Shown here: positions 1 through 6,551 of the stretch, piece by piece | Layout of the letters: each line of letters starts with the position of its first letter | How positions within the stretch are numbered: position 1 is the first letter of the stretch | Assembly (NCBI GenBank): GCA_002730655.1 | Contig: PCAT01000107.1 | Coordinates: 1-7,045, forward strand | Length of the DNA: 7,045 nucleotides | Direction: 5' to 3' | Source of the DNA: Balneola sp. | GTDB taxonomy: Bacteria > Bacteroidota > Rhodothermia > Balneolales > Balneolaceae | Program-made: the position numbers and the translations under genes | The notes under the pieces: model-generated | Database searches by the model: none | The model's input: the letters and a program-made list of their open reading frames with translations, nothing else | Told to the model about the DNA's origin: nothing

Positions 1-895
1 AAAGGTTAAATATATTAGTTATTGACGTTATAATGTCGTTGACATCGTATCCACCGTCAGGCAAAGTTACTATTTCAATATGCTGGTTTGCTATGGTTGA
101 CCGTGGGTCCGATGATGACGGGTCATAGTCATAACTCGTGATTTTGAAAATGTTTGTGCCTGTGTATTGGGATATTGGATAGTAGAAGTTGTCAAATGTA
201 AATGATGACACTTTCATAGTGATTGCATCCCTATATGGTGATGCTAACTCTATCATAAAGTCTGACACCGTCCCCGAATCTCCAGGTTTTGTTACTGGGC
301 ATAGACTTGTAGTTTTATACTTTCTAGTGCCTCCGGCTGCATAGGATTTGTTATAATCTGACGACGATGACTGTAATGCACGAGAACGGATAAGCTCGCT
401 CTGACTGCGGTTGTAGGAAGCAGAGTTGGTGTTGACGCGAAACTTACTATTGATTATAAGAAGGTGTGATGTTGTCTCGTGGGCGACCGGATTGACTACT
501 CCTAGTGGATATTTCAATGAATATGTTTGCACAGCGTATGGTGGAGGTATTGGTTCGGGGATTGTACCTACGTTAGGCACTGTTTCTATTTCTCGCTGTG
601 TTGGGATAGATTCTGTAACTGACAAAATGTCGTTTAGGTCTAGGTCACTACGAATATCATCTGTTATGTTGAACTTCTTTGATACTGATAAGTTGATGTA
701 GCACTTTTTGAAGAATGTTATTAGTTCTTCTATTTCTGTTGAATTTTTGATACTCCTGGGAGTTTGAGCTTTTATATCTGAAATTATCTGTCTCACACGT
801 TTCCTCACGGTCTCTTCATTTTGTGACTCAACATCGTTTAGCTTTAAAAGGCTCACAATTTCTTTTTCAGTGTATGAGTTGATATCAGTGTTCAT
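1..895 (-). CDS. Conserved giant-virus virion-associated protein, partial (C-terminus beyond left edge)
   Basis: An open frame runs from the ATG at 895 to the window edge with no stop, giving 298 residues. An in-frame TAG lies five codons upstream of the ATG. Residues 10-70 look helical (KEIVSLLKLN, then TEIEELITFFKKCYINL), like the small N-terminal segment of this family. After a proline-rich linker (about 110-120) comes a beta-rich region: NPVAHETTSHLLIINSKFR (135-153), SDFMIEL (211-217), ITMKVSSFTFDNFYYPIS (225-242), then TLPDGGYDVNDIITSI (277-292). I recognise this order (FR, SDF, 'VxSxxxxNxxYxIS', 'PDGxY') from a capsid-associated family common in Nucleocytoviricota. That is recall, not a search. 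The stretch between FR and SDF is about 55 residues, Ser/Tyr/Lys-rich and longer than I expect, so it may be an inserted surface loop. It is last of four co-oriented genes; its start codon lies in a palindrome. Confidence 0.85.
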   Translation of the reverse strand, partial: MNTDINSYTEKEIVSLLKLNDVESQNEETVRKRVRQIISDIKAQTPRSIKNSTEIEELITFFKKCYINLSVSKKFNITDDIRSDLDLNDILSVTESIPTQREIETVPNVGTIPEPIPPPYAVQTYSLKYPLGVVNPVAHETTSHLLIINSKFRVNTNSASYNRSQSELIRSRALQSSSSDYNKSYAAGGTRKYKTTSLCPVTKPGDSGTVSDFMIELASPYRDAITMKVSSFTFDNFYYPISQYTGTNIFKITSYDYDPSSSDPRSTIANQHIEIVTLPDGGYDVNDIITSITNIFNL

Positions 896-925
896 TTTAT
901 CACTCGTCTACTATATGATAAAATG
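893..925 (-). terminator. Palindrome overlapping the start codon of the left-edge gene
   Basis: CATTTTATCA (893-902) and its perfect reverse complement TGATAAAATG (916-925) flank a 13-base spacer. The start codon of the left-edge gene (895-893 on the minus strand) forms the end of one arm. The element lies 71-103 bases past the stop of the 342-residue gene read on the same strand. In mimivirus, transcripts end at intergenic palindromes (the 'hairpin rule'), so a 3'-end signal for the upstream transcript is the likeliest reading. A hairpin that covers the start of the next gene is the alternative. The palindrome is seen directly; its function is inferred. Confidence 0.55.
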
Positions 926-995
926 TTTTATGTTTTGACTTGACTCGCTGTTGTATTAATAGCATTCAGTTACGATTCGTTCCCTTTTAGTAGTT

Positions 996-2024
996 TTATT
1001 GAGGTATGATGTCATATCCATTTGAGTCTTGTGTGATGATTGCGTGCATCTTTGTCAGAGGTATGATTGTCACTGTATTACCATCTATATCTGTCATTGA
1101 TAACTCAAGGTCATGAGCCACTGGAAGTGCAACGGTTTCCCCCTCAGCAAAGAAGTGAGCTGGGTCACGTGGTGTAGGACTAGAAGCCGCTATCATTTGT
1201 AATAGAGACGACGATGTTGGCTCTGAACCAAGCAATGTGATCGTCCAGTTGTCTATCAAATGACCACTATATATTGACTCTATTGCGTCCAGCTTGTCCT
1301 TATAGTATTCTTTTGCTAGTTCCGGTGTGAGTGTTGCGGTTAATGGTCCATCACTGGCAGTGTTCGCTTGGTCGTCTTCTGCAAAGTCGTAAGTTGGATC
1401 AAACGTTATAGCGTCATAAGAGTCTATGTTGTCTACTTTGGTGGCCGTAATGTTATAACCGCTAAAGTGTGCATTTGCATTGATTGAACCATTGGATTGT
1501 GTTGATATGTCTATAAACAGTTTGTAACCGAACATCCTATGCACTAAGAAAGTTGTTGTAGTGCTTGGAAGATAGTATTCCACTGAATTCATTGCTACAT
1601 CTTTACTTATTGTGCTTCCGCGTGTTCCTAGATAACCATTTGAGCCTTGATACACCAAGTTGTTGACATTTGCCTTAAGTTTTATAAAGTATTGGACATC
1701 ATTCTTTTGTATTGAGTCTAATTTGTAGATGCGAATAGTTATATTAGTCACCTCAGTAGAGTTGTTTTGGTCAGTTAAACTGACTGTTATTGGAATTTGA
1801 TGAAGTCCTTCATCTTGAAATAATAGGTCATTTCCTGTGAATGTGTATTCAATAATACATTCATTTCCAACTATGTTTACTGAAGAAGGTGATATGTCAA
1901 TGAAAGGTGGTGATGCCTCTACGGTGAATGTTGTTATTTTTGATGATTCGCTCATTTTCACTGTTGTGTTGTATTGAACTGGCGTCCCATCGTTATTCAG
2001 GAGAACATCGTATATTGATGTCAT
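996..2024 (-). CDS. Putative virion structural protein, paralogue of the 372-residue neighbour, with extra N-terminal beta domain
   Basis: The frame gives 342 residues from the ATG at 2024; extending it to 2042 would need a TTG start, unlikely in a eukaryotic virus. Function is not recognised. Residues about 28-100 alternate hydrophobic and polar positions and end in 'HQIPITVSLTD ... VTNITIRI', which looks like an Ig-like or cadherin-like beta sandwich. The rest matches the 372-residue protein encoded upstream: NDVQYFIKLKANVNN (108-122) with SDVHFYIKFTFANIND, VEYYLPSTT (148-156) with VSYHLPTTN, KDKLDAIESIYSGHLIDNWTI (242-262) with KAKLDAIKAMYSNLDLIQTWTI, and the last 45 or so residues. It is probably a minor version or partner of that protein in the particle. 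Codons end in A/T more often than in the paralogue, suggesting lower expression. The gene sits 64 bases after the paralogue's stop, and its ATG lies inside a palindrome. Confidence 0.85.
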   Translation of the reverse strand: MTSIYDVLLNNDGTPVQYNTTVKMSESSKITTFTVEASPPFIDISPSSVNIVGNECIIEYTFTGNDLLFQDEGLHQIPITVSLTDQNNSTEVTNITIRIYKLDSIQKNDVQYFIKLKANVNNLVYQGSNGYLGTRGSTISKDVAMNSVEYYLPSTTTTFLVHRMFGYKLFIDISTQSNGSINANAHFSGYNITATKVDNIDSYDAITFDPTYDFAEDDQANTASDGPLTATLTPELAKEYYKDKLDAIESIYSGHLIDNWTITLLGSEPTSSSLLQMIAASSPTPRDPAHFFAEGETVALPVAHDLELSMTDIDGNTVTIIPLTKMHAIITQDSNGYDIIPQ

Positions 2025-2049
2025 TTGAGCTATTATAATCAAATGACAT
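2018..2049 (-). terminator. Palindrome between the paralogous genes, overlapping the downstream start codon
   Basis: ATGTCATTTGA (2018-2028) and TCAAATGACAT (2039-2049) are perfect 11-base reverse complements around a 10-base spacer. The start codon of the 342-residue gene (2024-2022, minus strand) lies in one arm. The element begins 40 bases past the stop of the 372-residue gene. It fits a giant-virus hairpin that ends the transcript of the abundant upstream gene, but it could also hide the next start codon in a stem. The arms are certain; the role is inferred. Confidence 0.6.
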
Positions 2050-2088
2050 TTTTGATGTTTATTTAATACGCTTTAGCTGCTGTTACAC

Positions 2089-3207
2089 TTAAGCCTTAAC
2101 AACCATACCGTAGACGTTTCCACTTGCGAAAGAAGACTCTACACCATTCATATTCTTGAGATTGTACTCCAATGCCATAGGGGTTGCTGCTACAAGGGTG
2201 ATGTTGTTGAAGAAGCCTCCGGCGGTAGGGTCCCAGTTCTTGTGGCGGGCCAACTTGGAAATCTGGTTCTGGTTAGCGTTAACAACATTCCTGAGCTGAG
2301 GCTCAAAGCGAATGGTCCATGTCTGGATAAGGTCCAGGTTGGAGTACATGGCTTTAATTGCATCAAGCTTTGCCTTGATTTCTGCCTTAGTGTTAAGAAG
2401 TTCTGCGTTGACTGTGTAAGTCAGCTTATCGTCTATCGTGTCTGGTGACACAGCAAGAATGCCAAAAGATTCATACTCGAGCTGCACTGCTTGGACAAGA
2501 TTGATGTCATCTTCCGTTGCAAATACTATATCTTGGAAGCTGCTATCTTCTGCTCTGAACTCTACAGAAAGAGTAGCAGGGTTGATAAAACCTGCTGTGG
2601 TTGCAGACAGAGACATAATAACTTGGAATTTCTTGTCGATGGTACCTGTTGTGCCTGCGACCGCAGATGTGGCGTATTGCGTCTGACTTGCAGCACCTAC
2701 AGAGTTCACGTAGTACCAGCTGAACTGTACATTGATTTCTTGGAGTTCGTAGTTAAGAGAAAGAACCTGGACAAGGTAATCAGTAACAGAGTTTGCAGTT
2801 ACATTGCTAAACTGTTCTCCTGCATAGTTGGTGGTTGGAAGATGGTAGGAAACGTCTCCCTCATTCTGGGCTGCCTCATTATCCACCTGGACAATACCCT
2901 TGTTGCGGTCTCCTGCCTTCATGTTGATAGTGAAACCCTTCATTGTCCAGGTATCATCACTTCCTTCCAGTGCTGGGTCGGGACTCATAAAGTATCCAAC
3001 AGTATCGTTGATGTTAGCAAAAGTAAACTTGATATAGAAATGGACATCAGATTGGGTTTCTGCTACATCGTTACGCATCAAACCCTTGCTGTAGATGGTT
3101 GCAACGTTAGCAGGGACTTGAGCACGGACAGACGAATCATCTATTCCAGTAAGTGCATTATAGCTGACAGTACAAGTGCCAGGAAACTTAAAATACGTGT
3201 TTGCCAT
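2089..3207 (-). CDS. Putative abundant virion structural protein (372 residues)
   Basis: The ATG at 3207 is the first in this frame after a TGA at 3243-3241. The sequence is rich in beta-type segments, has no signal peptide or membrane helix, and has only one Cys (residue 12). Blocks shared with the neighbouring 342-residue protein are SDVHFYIKFTFANIND (53-68), VSYHLPTTN (119-127), KAKLDAIKAMYSNLDLIQTWTI (278-299) and ALEYNLKNMNG (345-355). Lys is mostly AAG, Asn mostly AAC and Ile often ATC, unlike the AT-leaning neighbours; this codon choice is typical of very highly expressed virion proteins. I infer a major particle component. It is shorter than the usual double-jelly-roll major capsid protein (about 400-600 residues), and I do not see that family's motifs, so I do not call it the major capsid protein. 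Its position with the left-edge virion-type gene supports a structural role. A TCTA core lies 7 bases upstream of the ATG. Confidence 0.85.
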   Translation of the reverse strand: MANTYFKFPGTCTVSYNALTGIDDSSVRAQVPANVATIYSKGLMRNDVAETQSDVHFYIKFTFANINDTVGYFMSPDPALEGSDDTWTMKGFTINMKAGDRNKGIVQVDNEAAQNEGDVSYHLPTTNYAGEQFSNVTANSVTDYLVQVLSLNYELQEINVQFSWYYVNSVGAASQTQYATSAVAGTTGTIDKKFQVIMSLSATTAGFINPATLSVEFRAEDSSFQDIVFATEDDINLVQAVQLEYESFGILAVSPDTIDDKLTYTVNAELLNTKAEIKAKLDAIKAMYSNLDLIQTWTIRFEPQLRNVVNANQNQISKLARHKNWDPTAGGFFNNITLVAATPMALEYNLKNMNGVESSFASGNVYGMVVKA

Positions 3208-3214
3208 ACGTATA

Positions 3215-3218
3215 TAGA
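3215..3218 (-). promoter_or_regulatory. TCTA late-promoter-like core upstream of the 372-residue gene
   Basis: On the minus strand, TCTA sits in an AT-only stretch (ATATTCTATATA), 7 bases before the ATG at 3207. TCTA flanked by A/T-rich sequence is the late promoter core reported for Cafeteria roenbergensis virus. Late timing would suit a structural gene. The motif is only four bases, so the evidence is its repeated placement before other genes here. Confidence 0.4.
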
Positions 3219-3244
3219 ATATATTGAGATATATTTCTTCTCAA
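3218..3244 (-). terminator. Two overlapping, mutually exclusive small hairpins after the 464-residue gene
   Basis: AATATAT (3218-3224) pairs with ATATATT (3229-3235) around a four-base loop. Alternatively TTGAGA (3224-3229) pairs with TCTCAA (3239-3244) around nine bases. The element lies in the 55-base gap between the stop of the 464-residue gene and the ATG of the 372-residue gene. It may mark the 3' end of the upstream transcript, as intergenic palindromes do in mimivirus. Short AT-rich arms make this weaker than the palindromes at 893-925 and 2018-2049. Confidence 0.35.
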
Positions 3245-3262
3245 CTTTGTGATGTGAATGTT

Positions 3263-4657
3263 TTATTCGTTTTCCTTAAAAGTTATATGGCTTCGGGTAC
3301 ATCTTTTCCTTGTTGTTCTGCCAATCAGATTTTTAGAACTCACTCCATGAAGTTGTTTTGGTTTGATATTTGTTGAACCCACCAACATAATTGCACCTTC
3401 AAACTCTCCACCGCTGACCACCCCATAAGGTTTTATCACGCTTTTTGCCAGACACGATTCACATTTACCACATAAACACTCTATTGATGTTTGGACGTCT
3501 CTTATGTTATCTTGTGCTATGTTGATTATATCAGGGTCTATAGCAGTATTTCCCTCGGGGTCTGGATTCGTGTGAAACAACATCTTGTAATATGGATTCT
3601 CTTCCAACTTCACGTCAATAGTGTTTTCTGTGTCTTCATCTATGTTCTTATAAATGTCATCAAGGATACCATACAATTGTTCTCTAGCGTCTATCTCAGA
3701 CCCAAGTGTAGAAACAAAGTCGCGAAGAGACAACATAGTTTTCCTATCTTTAGGACGATTTCCAAAAAGAACGTGATACCAAGCACCAACTAAATCAATA
3801 ATAGCAGTGGCGTAAATTGCACGTTTTGGCTTAACTGTTTTGATGCTCATGTTTCCTGAGAATCGTGATTCGTCACCTGTCAGGAAGCCAACGATTTGCT
3901 CAAGACACGCTATCTTGTATGCCATTTTGTCATTCTGTATTCTCATCTCTTCTGCTTTCGTATGTTCAATCTTGTAGTCAATATAGTTGCGTTTTCCTTC
4001 TCTTACCACCAAAAGGTATGACTTAAATGTGGTGAGCACTTCACTACTGACGTGACGGTTGCTATTTAATATTGTCTCTATACGCTTAATCATATTGTTA
4101 ATTGCGACAGCAGAACCTGCTAGAAGAGGATTGCTATTTATAAACGGATTTACCAAACTATCGCTAAAAGCTTTTACAGTTTCTATAGGTATGCCATAGT
4201 CACGAGTGTCTAGAGTTGACGTAACTAGTATCTGTGTGGACAGCAAAGTACTAGTTATAACATCTGGATTTCTACGGGCCATTTCGCGGATTGTTAATGG
4301 CTCATATGGCGAAATTCCAACGAGCTTAAGATTGCTGTTGTCACCGCTAGATAGCGTTGTTACTGCAAAGGGTGATAGTGTACTGCTAGCTTCATCTTTG
4401 ATTTTTTCATCGGCAATTTCTCCTTGTTGCGACTCAGTATTGTAAAGGATTTCAGCACTTATTTTGGCAGCTGAGTATTTTATGGCTGATGACACTATCT
4501 CTTTAACTTTATCCATATTCAAATTTGTTCCTGTACTTTCACTACCAATTACTACAGCATCTACAGCAGTTGTCTCTACAGGTTTACTAACCTCGGTTAC
4601 AGGCTTTGCGACAGACGTAGTTATTGGTAATATTGTGCTTCTCCATCTTGTTGGCAT
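3263..4657 (-). CDS. Hypothetical protein with CxCxxCxxC cluster (464 residues)
   Basis: Not recognised. The ATG at 4657 follows an in-frame TAA two codons upstream. Residues 1-110 are Thr/Ser/Val-rich and look largely disordered. Residues about 115-345 look mainly helical, including PLLAGSAVAINNMIKRIETIL (177-197) and a charged stretch (219-250) that could form a coiled coil. A tight cysteine cluster, C394-x-C396-xx-C399-xx-C402, could bind zinc or form disulfides; with only one other Cys nearby (C453), a single metal site is plausible. The C-terminus is basic (RTTRKRCTR, 447-455) and could contact nucleic acid or a membrane. No clear signal peptide or membrane helix is seen. It is first of the four minus-strand genes, 55 bases before the 372-residue structural gene, so a virion or assembly role is possible from position alone. 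It faces the glycosyltransferase-like gene across a divergent promoter region. Confidence 0.8.
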   Translation of the reverse strand: MPTRWRSTILPITTSVAKPVTEVSKPVETTAVDAVVIGSESTGTNLNMDKVKEIVSSAIKYSAAKISAEILYNTESQQGEIADEKIKDEASSTLSPFAVTTLSSGDNSNLKLVGISPYEPLTIREMARRNPDVITSTLLSTQILVTSTLDTRDYGIPIETVKAFSDSLVNPFINSNPLLAGSAVAINNMIKRIETILNSNRHVSSEVLTTFKSYLLVVREGKRNYIDYKIEHTKAEEMRIQNDKMAYKIACLEQIVGFLTGDESRFSGNMSIKTVKPKRAIYATAIIDLVGAWYHVLFGNRPKDRKTMLSLRDFVSTLGSEIDAREQLYGILDDIYKNIDEDTENTIDVKLEENPYYKMLFHTNPDPEGNTAIDPDIINIAQDNIRDVQTSIECLCGKCESCLAKSVIKPYGVVSGGEFEGAIMLVGSTNIKPKQLHGVSSKNLIGRTTRKRCTRSHITFKENE

Positions 4658-4744
4658 TATTTAAGTTAATATAGATGATAACAAACACTGTTCGTATATA
4701 TCCTGCAAATAATTTGTCTCTAATTGTAAAATAGTTAGTTTCCA
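4658..4744. promoter_or_regulatory. Divergent intergenic promoter region
   Basis: This 87-base AT-rich gap separates the minus-strand 464-residue gene from the plus-strand glycosyltransferase-like gene. A TCTA core occurs towards each gene: on the minus strand at 4675-4672 (ATCTATATTAA), 14 bases before the ATG at 4657, and on the plus strand at 4719-4722, 22 bases before the ATG at 4745. Both could be late-type promoters of the Cafeteria roenbergensis virus kind. I did not see the mimivirus early motif AAAATTGA. Confidence 0.45.
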
Positions 4745-6514
4745 ATGGTCTTCTGTGTTATTCAGCGAGATGCTACGACTCTTCACAAATTGACTGGATG
4801 TATGTTCCTCCTTGCTAGGATTAAGCCTGGGGATACATGTGTTGTTGCAGTCACCGACTCAGGAAGAGCTGCTATTGAGAGTTTACCTGTTTTACCTAAT
4901 CTTAATATCGTATTTCGCAAACTTGATGATATGCTATTTCACAAGATGGTATCCCAGTGGATTGACACCATAGAGTTCTGTATTAGTGAGTATAAAGAGG
5001 TTATTTATGTGAATGAGGGTGTGTTGTTGTTTAGAAACATAGATACTAGCCAATTTATTAACGGTATTGGGTTTGTCAAGAAGAACCATATTGTTCCTCA
5101 TGAGCATTACGGTTTCTTAATAACCGATGAAATATTTTACTGCTCTTCAATGACAGAGTTTGCCAAATACAAGTCTATTCTTACTGATATTCGTGTGAGT
5201 TTAGAGGAACGCCATATAGAATATGAAAATTGGAAGGAAAAACAGCCAAGTGACGATAAGGATGGTGAGGTTGGTAAGGATGATAAGGATGGTGAGGATG
5301 ATAAGGATGGTGAGGATGGTGAGGTTGGTAAGGATGGTGAGGATAGCGATACTGTCAAAGTGGAACCGTTGACTATCAAGGATTACATGATTGAGATTAA
5401 GATGGCTCCAAACGTATTCATTGAACGTCACTACAATGATAGCGAAAACACCTGTGTGATGTCCGGAAATATCCTTTGCACTGAAGACTTCTTTGGCGCA
5501 GCTAACACTCCACTAAATGTTAATGATATTGACTTGAAGAATCTGACACTCCGTAAGCGATTCTACCAGAAACGTAACATCGTAGACTTTGAGGAAATTG
5601 AGAAACTATCATTAGTTAATGAAGAATCTGAACTTTCTGGCTTTATCCTACGGAATAACCGTTCCGACGAGAGGCTAGTGTCTCTTAACACTATTTTTGC
5701 GAAAGCTCTCATAGAAATGTTACCCGATGTATTTCCGTTATTTAGGCTTCATGAAGCGGGACCATTTCCTATTTACATTCCCGACTTACGTTTCCAGTCT
5801 ATCGGAATATGGGACCGTAGCCAAGATGAATGGTTCTCTGCAATGAAGAACTGGTCTTGCTTTATTGCAAAATCTTGTGCTTGGTTCAAAATGACTGGAG
5901 GCAGTTCGCTTCATTTCTCATTAGACAATGTCCCGATGTTATGTTATCCACGTATGGAGTATCTTACACCTGACCTTATAGGTAAACAACACGTTGCACT
6001 TATAAATCAGTTGGGGAGCTCATCTGTCAGTTCTGCCTGTAGTAAAGCCAAGTTAAACACAGACTATAATACCTACGTCCCTCTCAAAACCAATTTGCTA
6101 GAGAAGTTTATTGCTGCTGATGATATTGCTGCTGATGATATTGCTGCTGATGATATTGTTTATAAGTTCTCTGGAGATGAGTATTTAAACAGTGATGATG
6201 ATTACATATCCCATTTGTCATCAATTACCAAAAGCAAATTTGTGGATATAACTTCTGTTTGTGACAATGGTTCTGGATATGTTGGGCACATCGTTGCAGA
6301 GTCTATGGCATGTGGGAGACCTTTAATTGTGTCTGGTTCTTCCGAGTTACCTTCACTGGAAAACGGTGTTCACTATATAGTGGATTGTGATGTTGCTTCG
6401 GTTTCCCATAACAAGTGGAAAGAAATGAGCAATGCTTGTAAGCGGTCTTACTTGGACGATATTTGTCCAATTGCTTTTATGAAAAAGGTATTTCGTGATA
6501 TTGTCGGACTCTAG
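4745..6514 (+). CDS. Putative two-domain glycosyltransferase with collagen-like insert
   Basis: The 589-residue frame starts at the first ATG after a TAG at 4736-4738. The C-terminal part holds 'SGYVGHIVAESMACGRPLIVSGSSELPSLENGVHYI' in two adjoining pieces (510-528, 529-545). This resembles the GT-B donor-site block of family 4-like glycosyltransferases: an E-x-xACG-P-hydrophobic core, then an 'E ... NG' turn. An upstream 'TGGSSLHFSLDNVPMLCY' (384-401) is also GT-B-like. The first 130 residues suggest a GT-A-like fold (YKEVIYVNEGVLLFRNID, 83-100), but with V-N-E where a D-x-D metal motif is expected, so this half may be inactive or divergent. Residues 171-200 are a Gly-X-Y-like acidic tract; 456-470 are three AADDI copies. 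No signal peptide or membrane helix is evident, so it probably acts in the cytoplasm, as virus-encoded glycosylation enzymes can. Donor and acceptor are unknown. Glycosyltransferase assignment is moderate; the exact family is uncertain. Confidence 0.7.
   Translation: MVFCVIQRDATTLHKLTGCMFLLARIKPGDTCVVAVTDSGRAAIESLPVLPNLNIVFRKLDDMLFHKMVSQWIDTIEFCISEYKEVIYVNEGVLLFRNIDTSQFINGIGFVKKNHIVPHEHYGFLITDEIFYCSSMTEFAKYKSILTDIRVSLEERHIEYENWKEKQPSDDKDGEVGKDDKDGEDDKDGEDGEVGKDGEDSDTVKVEPLTIKDYMIEIKMAPNVFIERHYNDSENTCVMSGNILCTEDFFGAANTPLNVNDIDLKNLTLRKRFYQKRNIVDFEEIEKLSLVNEESELSGFILRNNRSDERLVSLNTIFAKALIEMLPDVFPLFRLHEAGPFPIYIPDLRFQSIGIWDRSQDEWFSAMKNWSCFIAKSCAWFKMTGGSSLHFSLDNVPMLCYPRMEYLTPDLIGKQHVALINQLGSSSVSSACSKAKLNTDYNTYVPLKTNLLEKFIAADDIAADDIAADDIVYKFSGDEYLNSDDDYISHLSSITKSKFVDITSVCDNGSGYVGHIVAESMACGRPLIVSGSSELPSLENGVHYIVDCDVASVSHNKWKEMSNACKRSYLDDICPIAFMKKVFRDIVGL
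5255..5344 (+). repeat. Ten 9-bp units encoding interrupted Gly-X-Y triplets
   Basis: Ninety bases divide exactly into ten 9-mers of the form G(G/A)T (A/G)AG G(A/T)T. They encode DKD GEV GKD / DKD GED DKD / GED GEV GKD GED at residues 171-200. Seven of ten units begin with Gly; the other three begin with Asp through one base change (GGT to GAT). The tract lies within the first half of the glycosyltransferase-like protein and keeps its frame. Confidence 0.9.
6110..6157 (+). repeat. 15-bp tandem repeat, three copies (AADDI)
   Basis: The 15-base unit attgctgctgatgat occurs three times without mismatch (6110-6124, 6125-6139, 6140-6154), followed by three bases of a fourth copy. It encodes three AADDI units at residues 456-470 of the glycosyltransferase-like protein, between its central region and the C-terminal donor-site block. 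Perfect identity at DNA level points to recent slippage expansion. Confidence 0.95.
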
Positions 6515-6551
6515 GTATTACGACTCTTTTTCAAATTTTATCTTGCGAGTT

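Noticed and set aside
426..701. 91-codon open frame on the plus strand
   Set aside because: It is antisense to the conserved left-edge gene, which has recognisable family motifs.
2025..2042. Six-codon N-terminal extension of the 342-residue protein starting at TTG (2042)
   Set aside because: It needs a non-ATG start. The ATG at 2024 is in frame and fits a eukaryotic virus better, and the extension falls in the palindrome spacer and arm.
2089..3207. Calling the 372-residue protein the canonical double-jelly-roll major capsid protein
   Set aside because: It is shorter than usual and I see none of that family's characteristic motifs. Abundance is suggested only by codon use.
2491..3252. 253-codon open frame on the plus strand
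   Set aside because: It is fully antisense to the 372-residue gene, whose paralogy and codon pattern show it is the real one. The plus-strand product is Cys-rich and lacks any domain pattern.
5137..5431. Two minus-strand open frames across the 9-bp repeats
   Set aside because: Their Ser/Pro/Leu- and Ile/Leu/Thr-rich products are the antisense readings of the tandem repeat and have no independent support.
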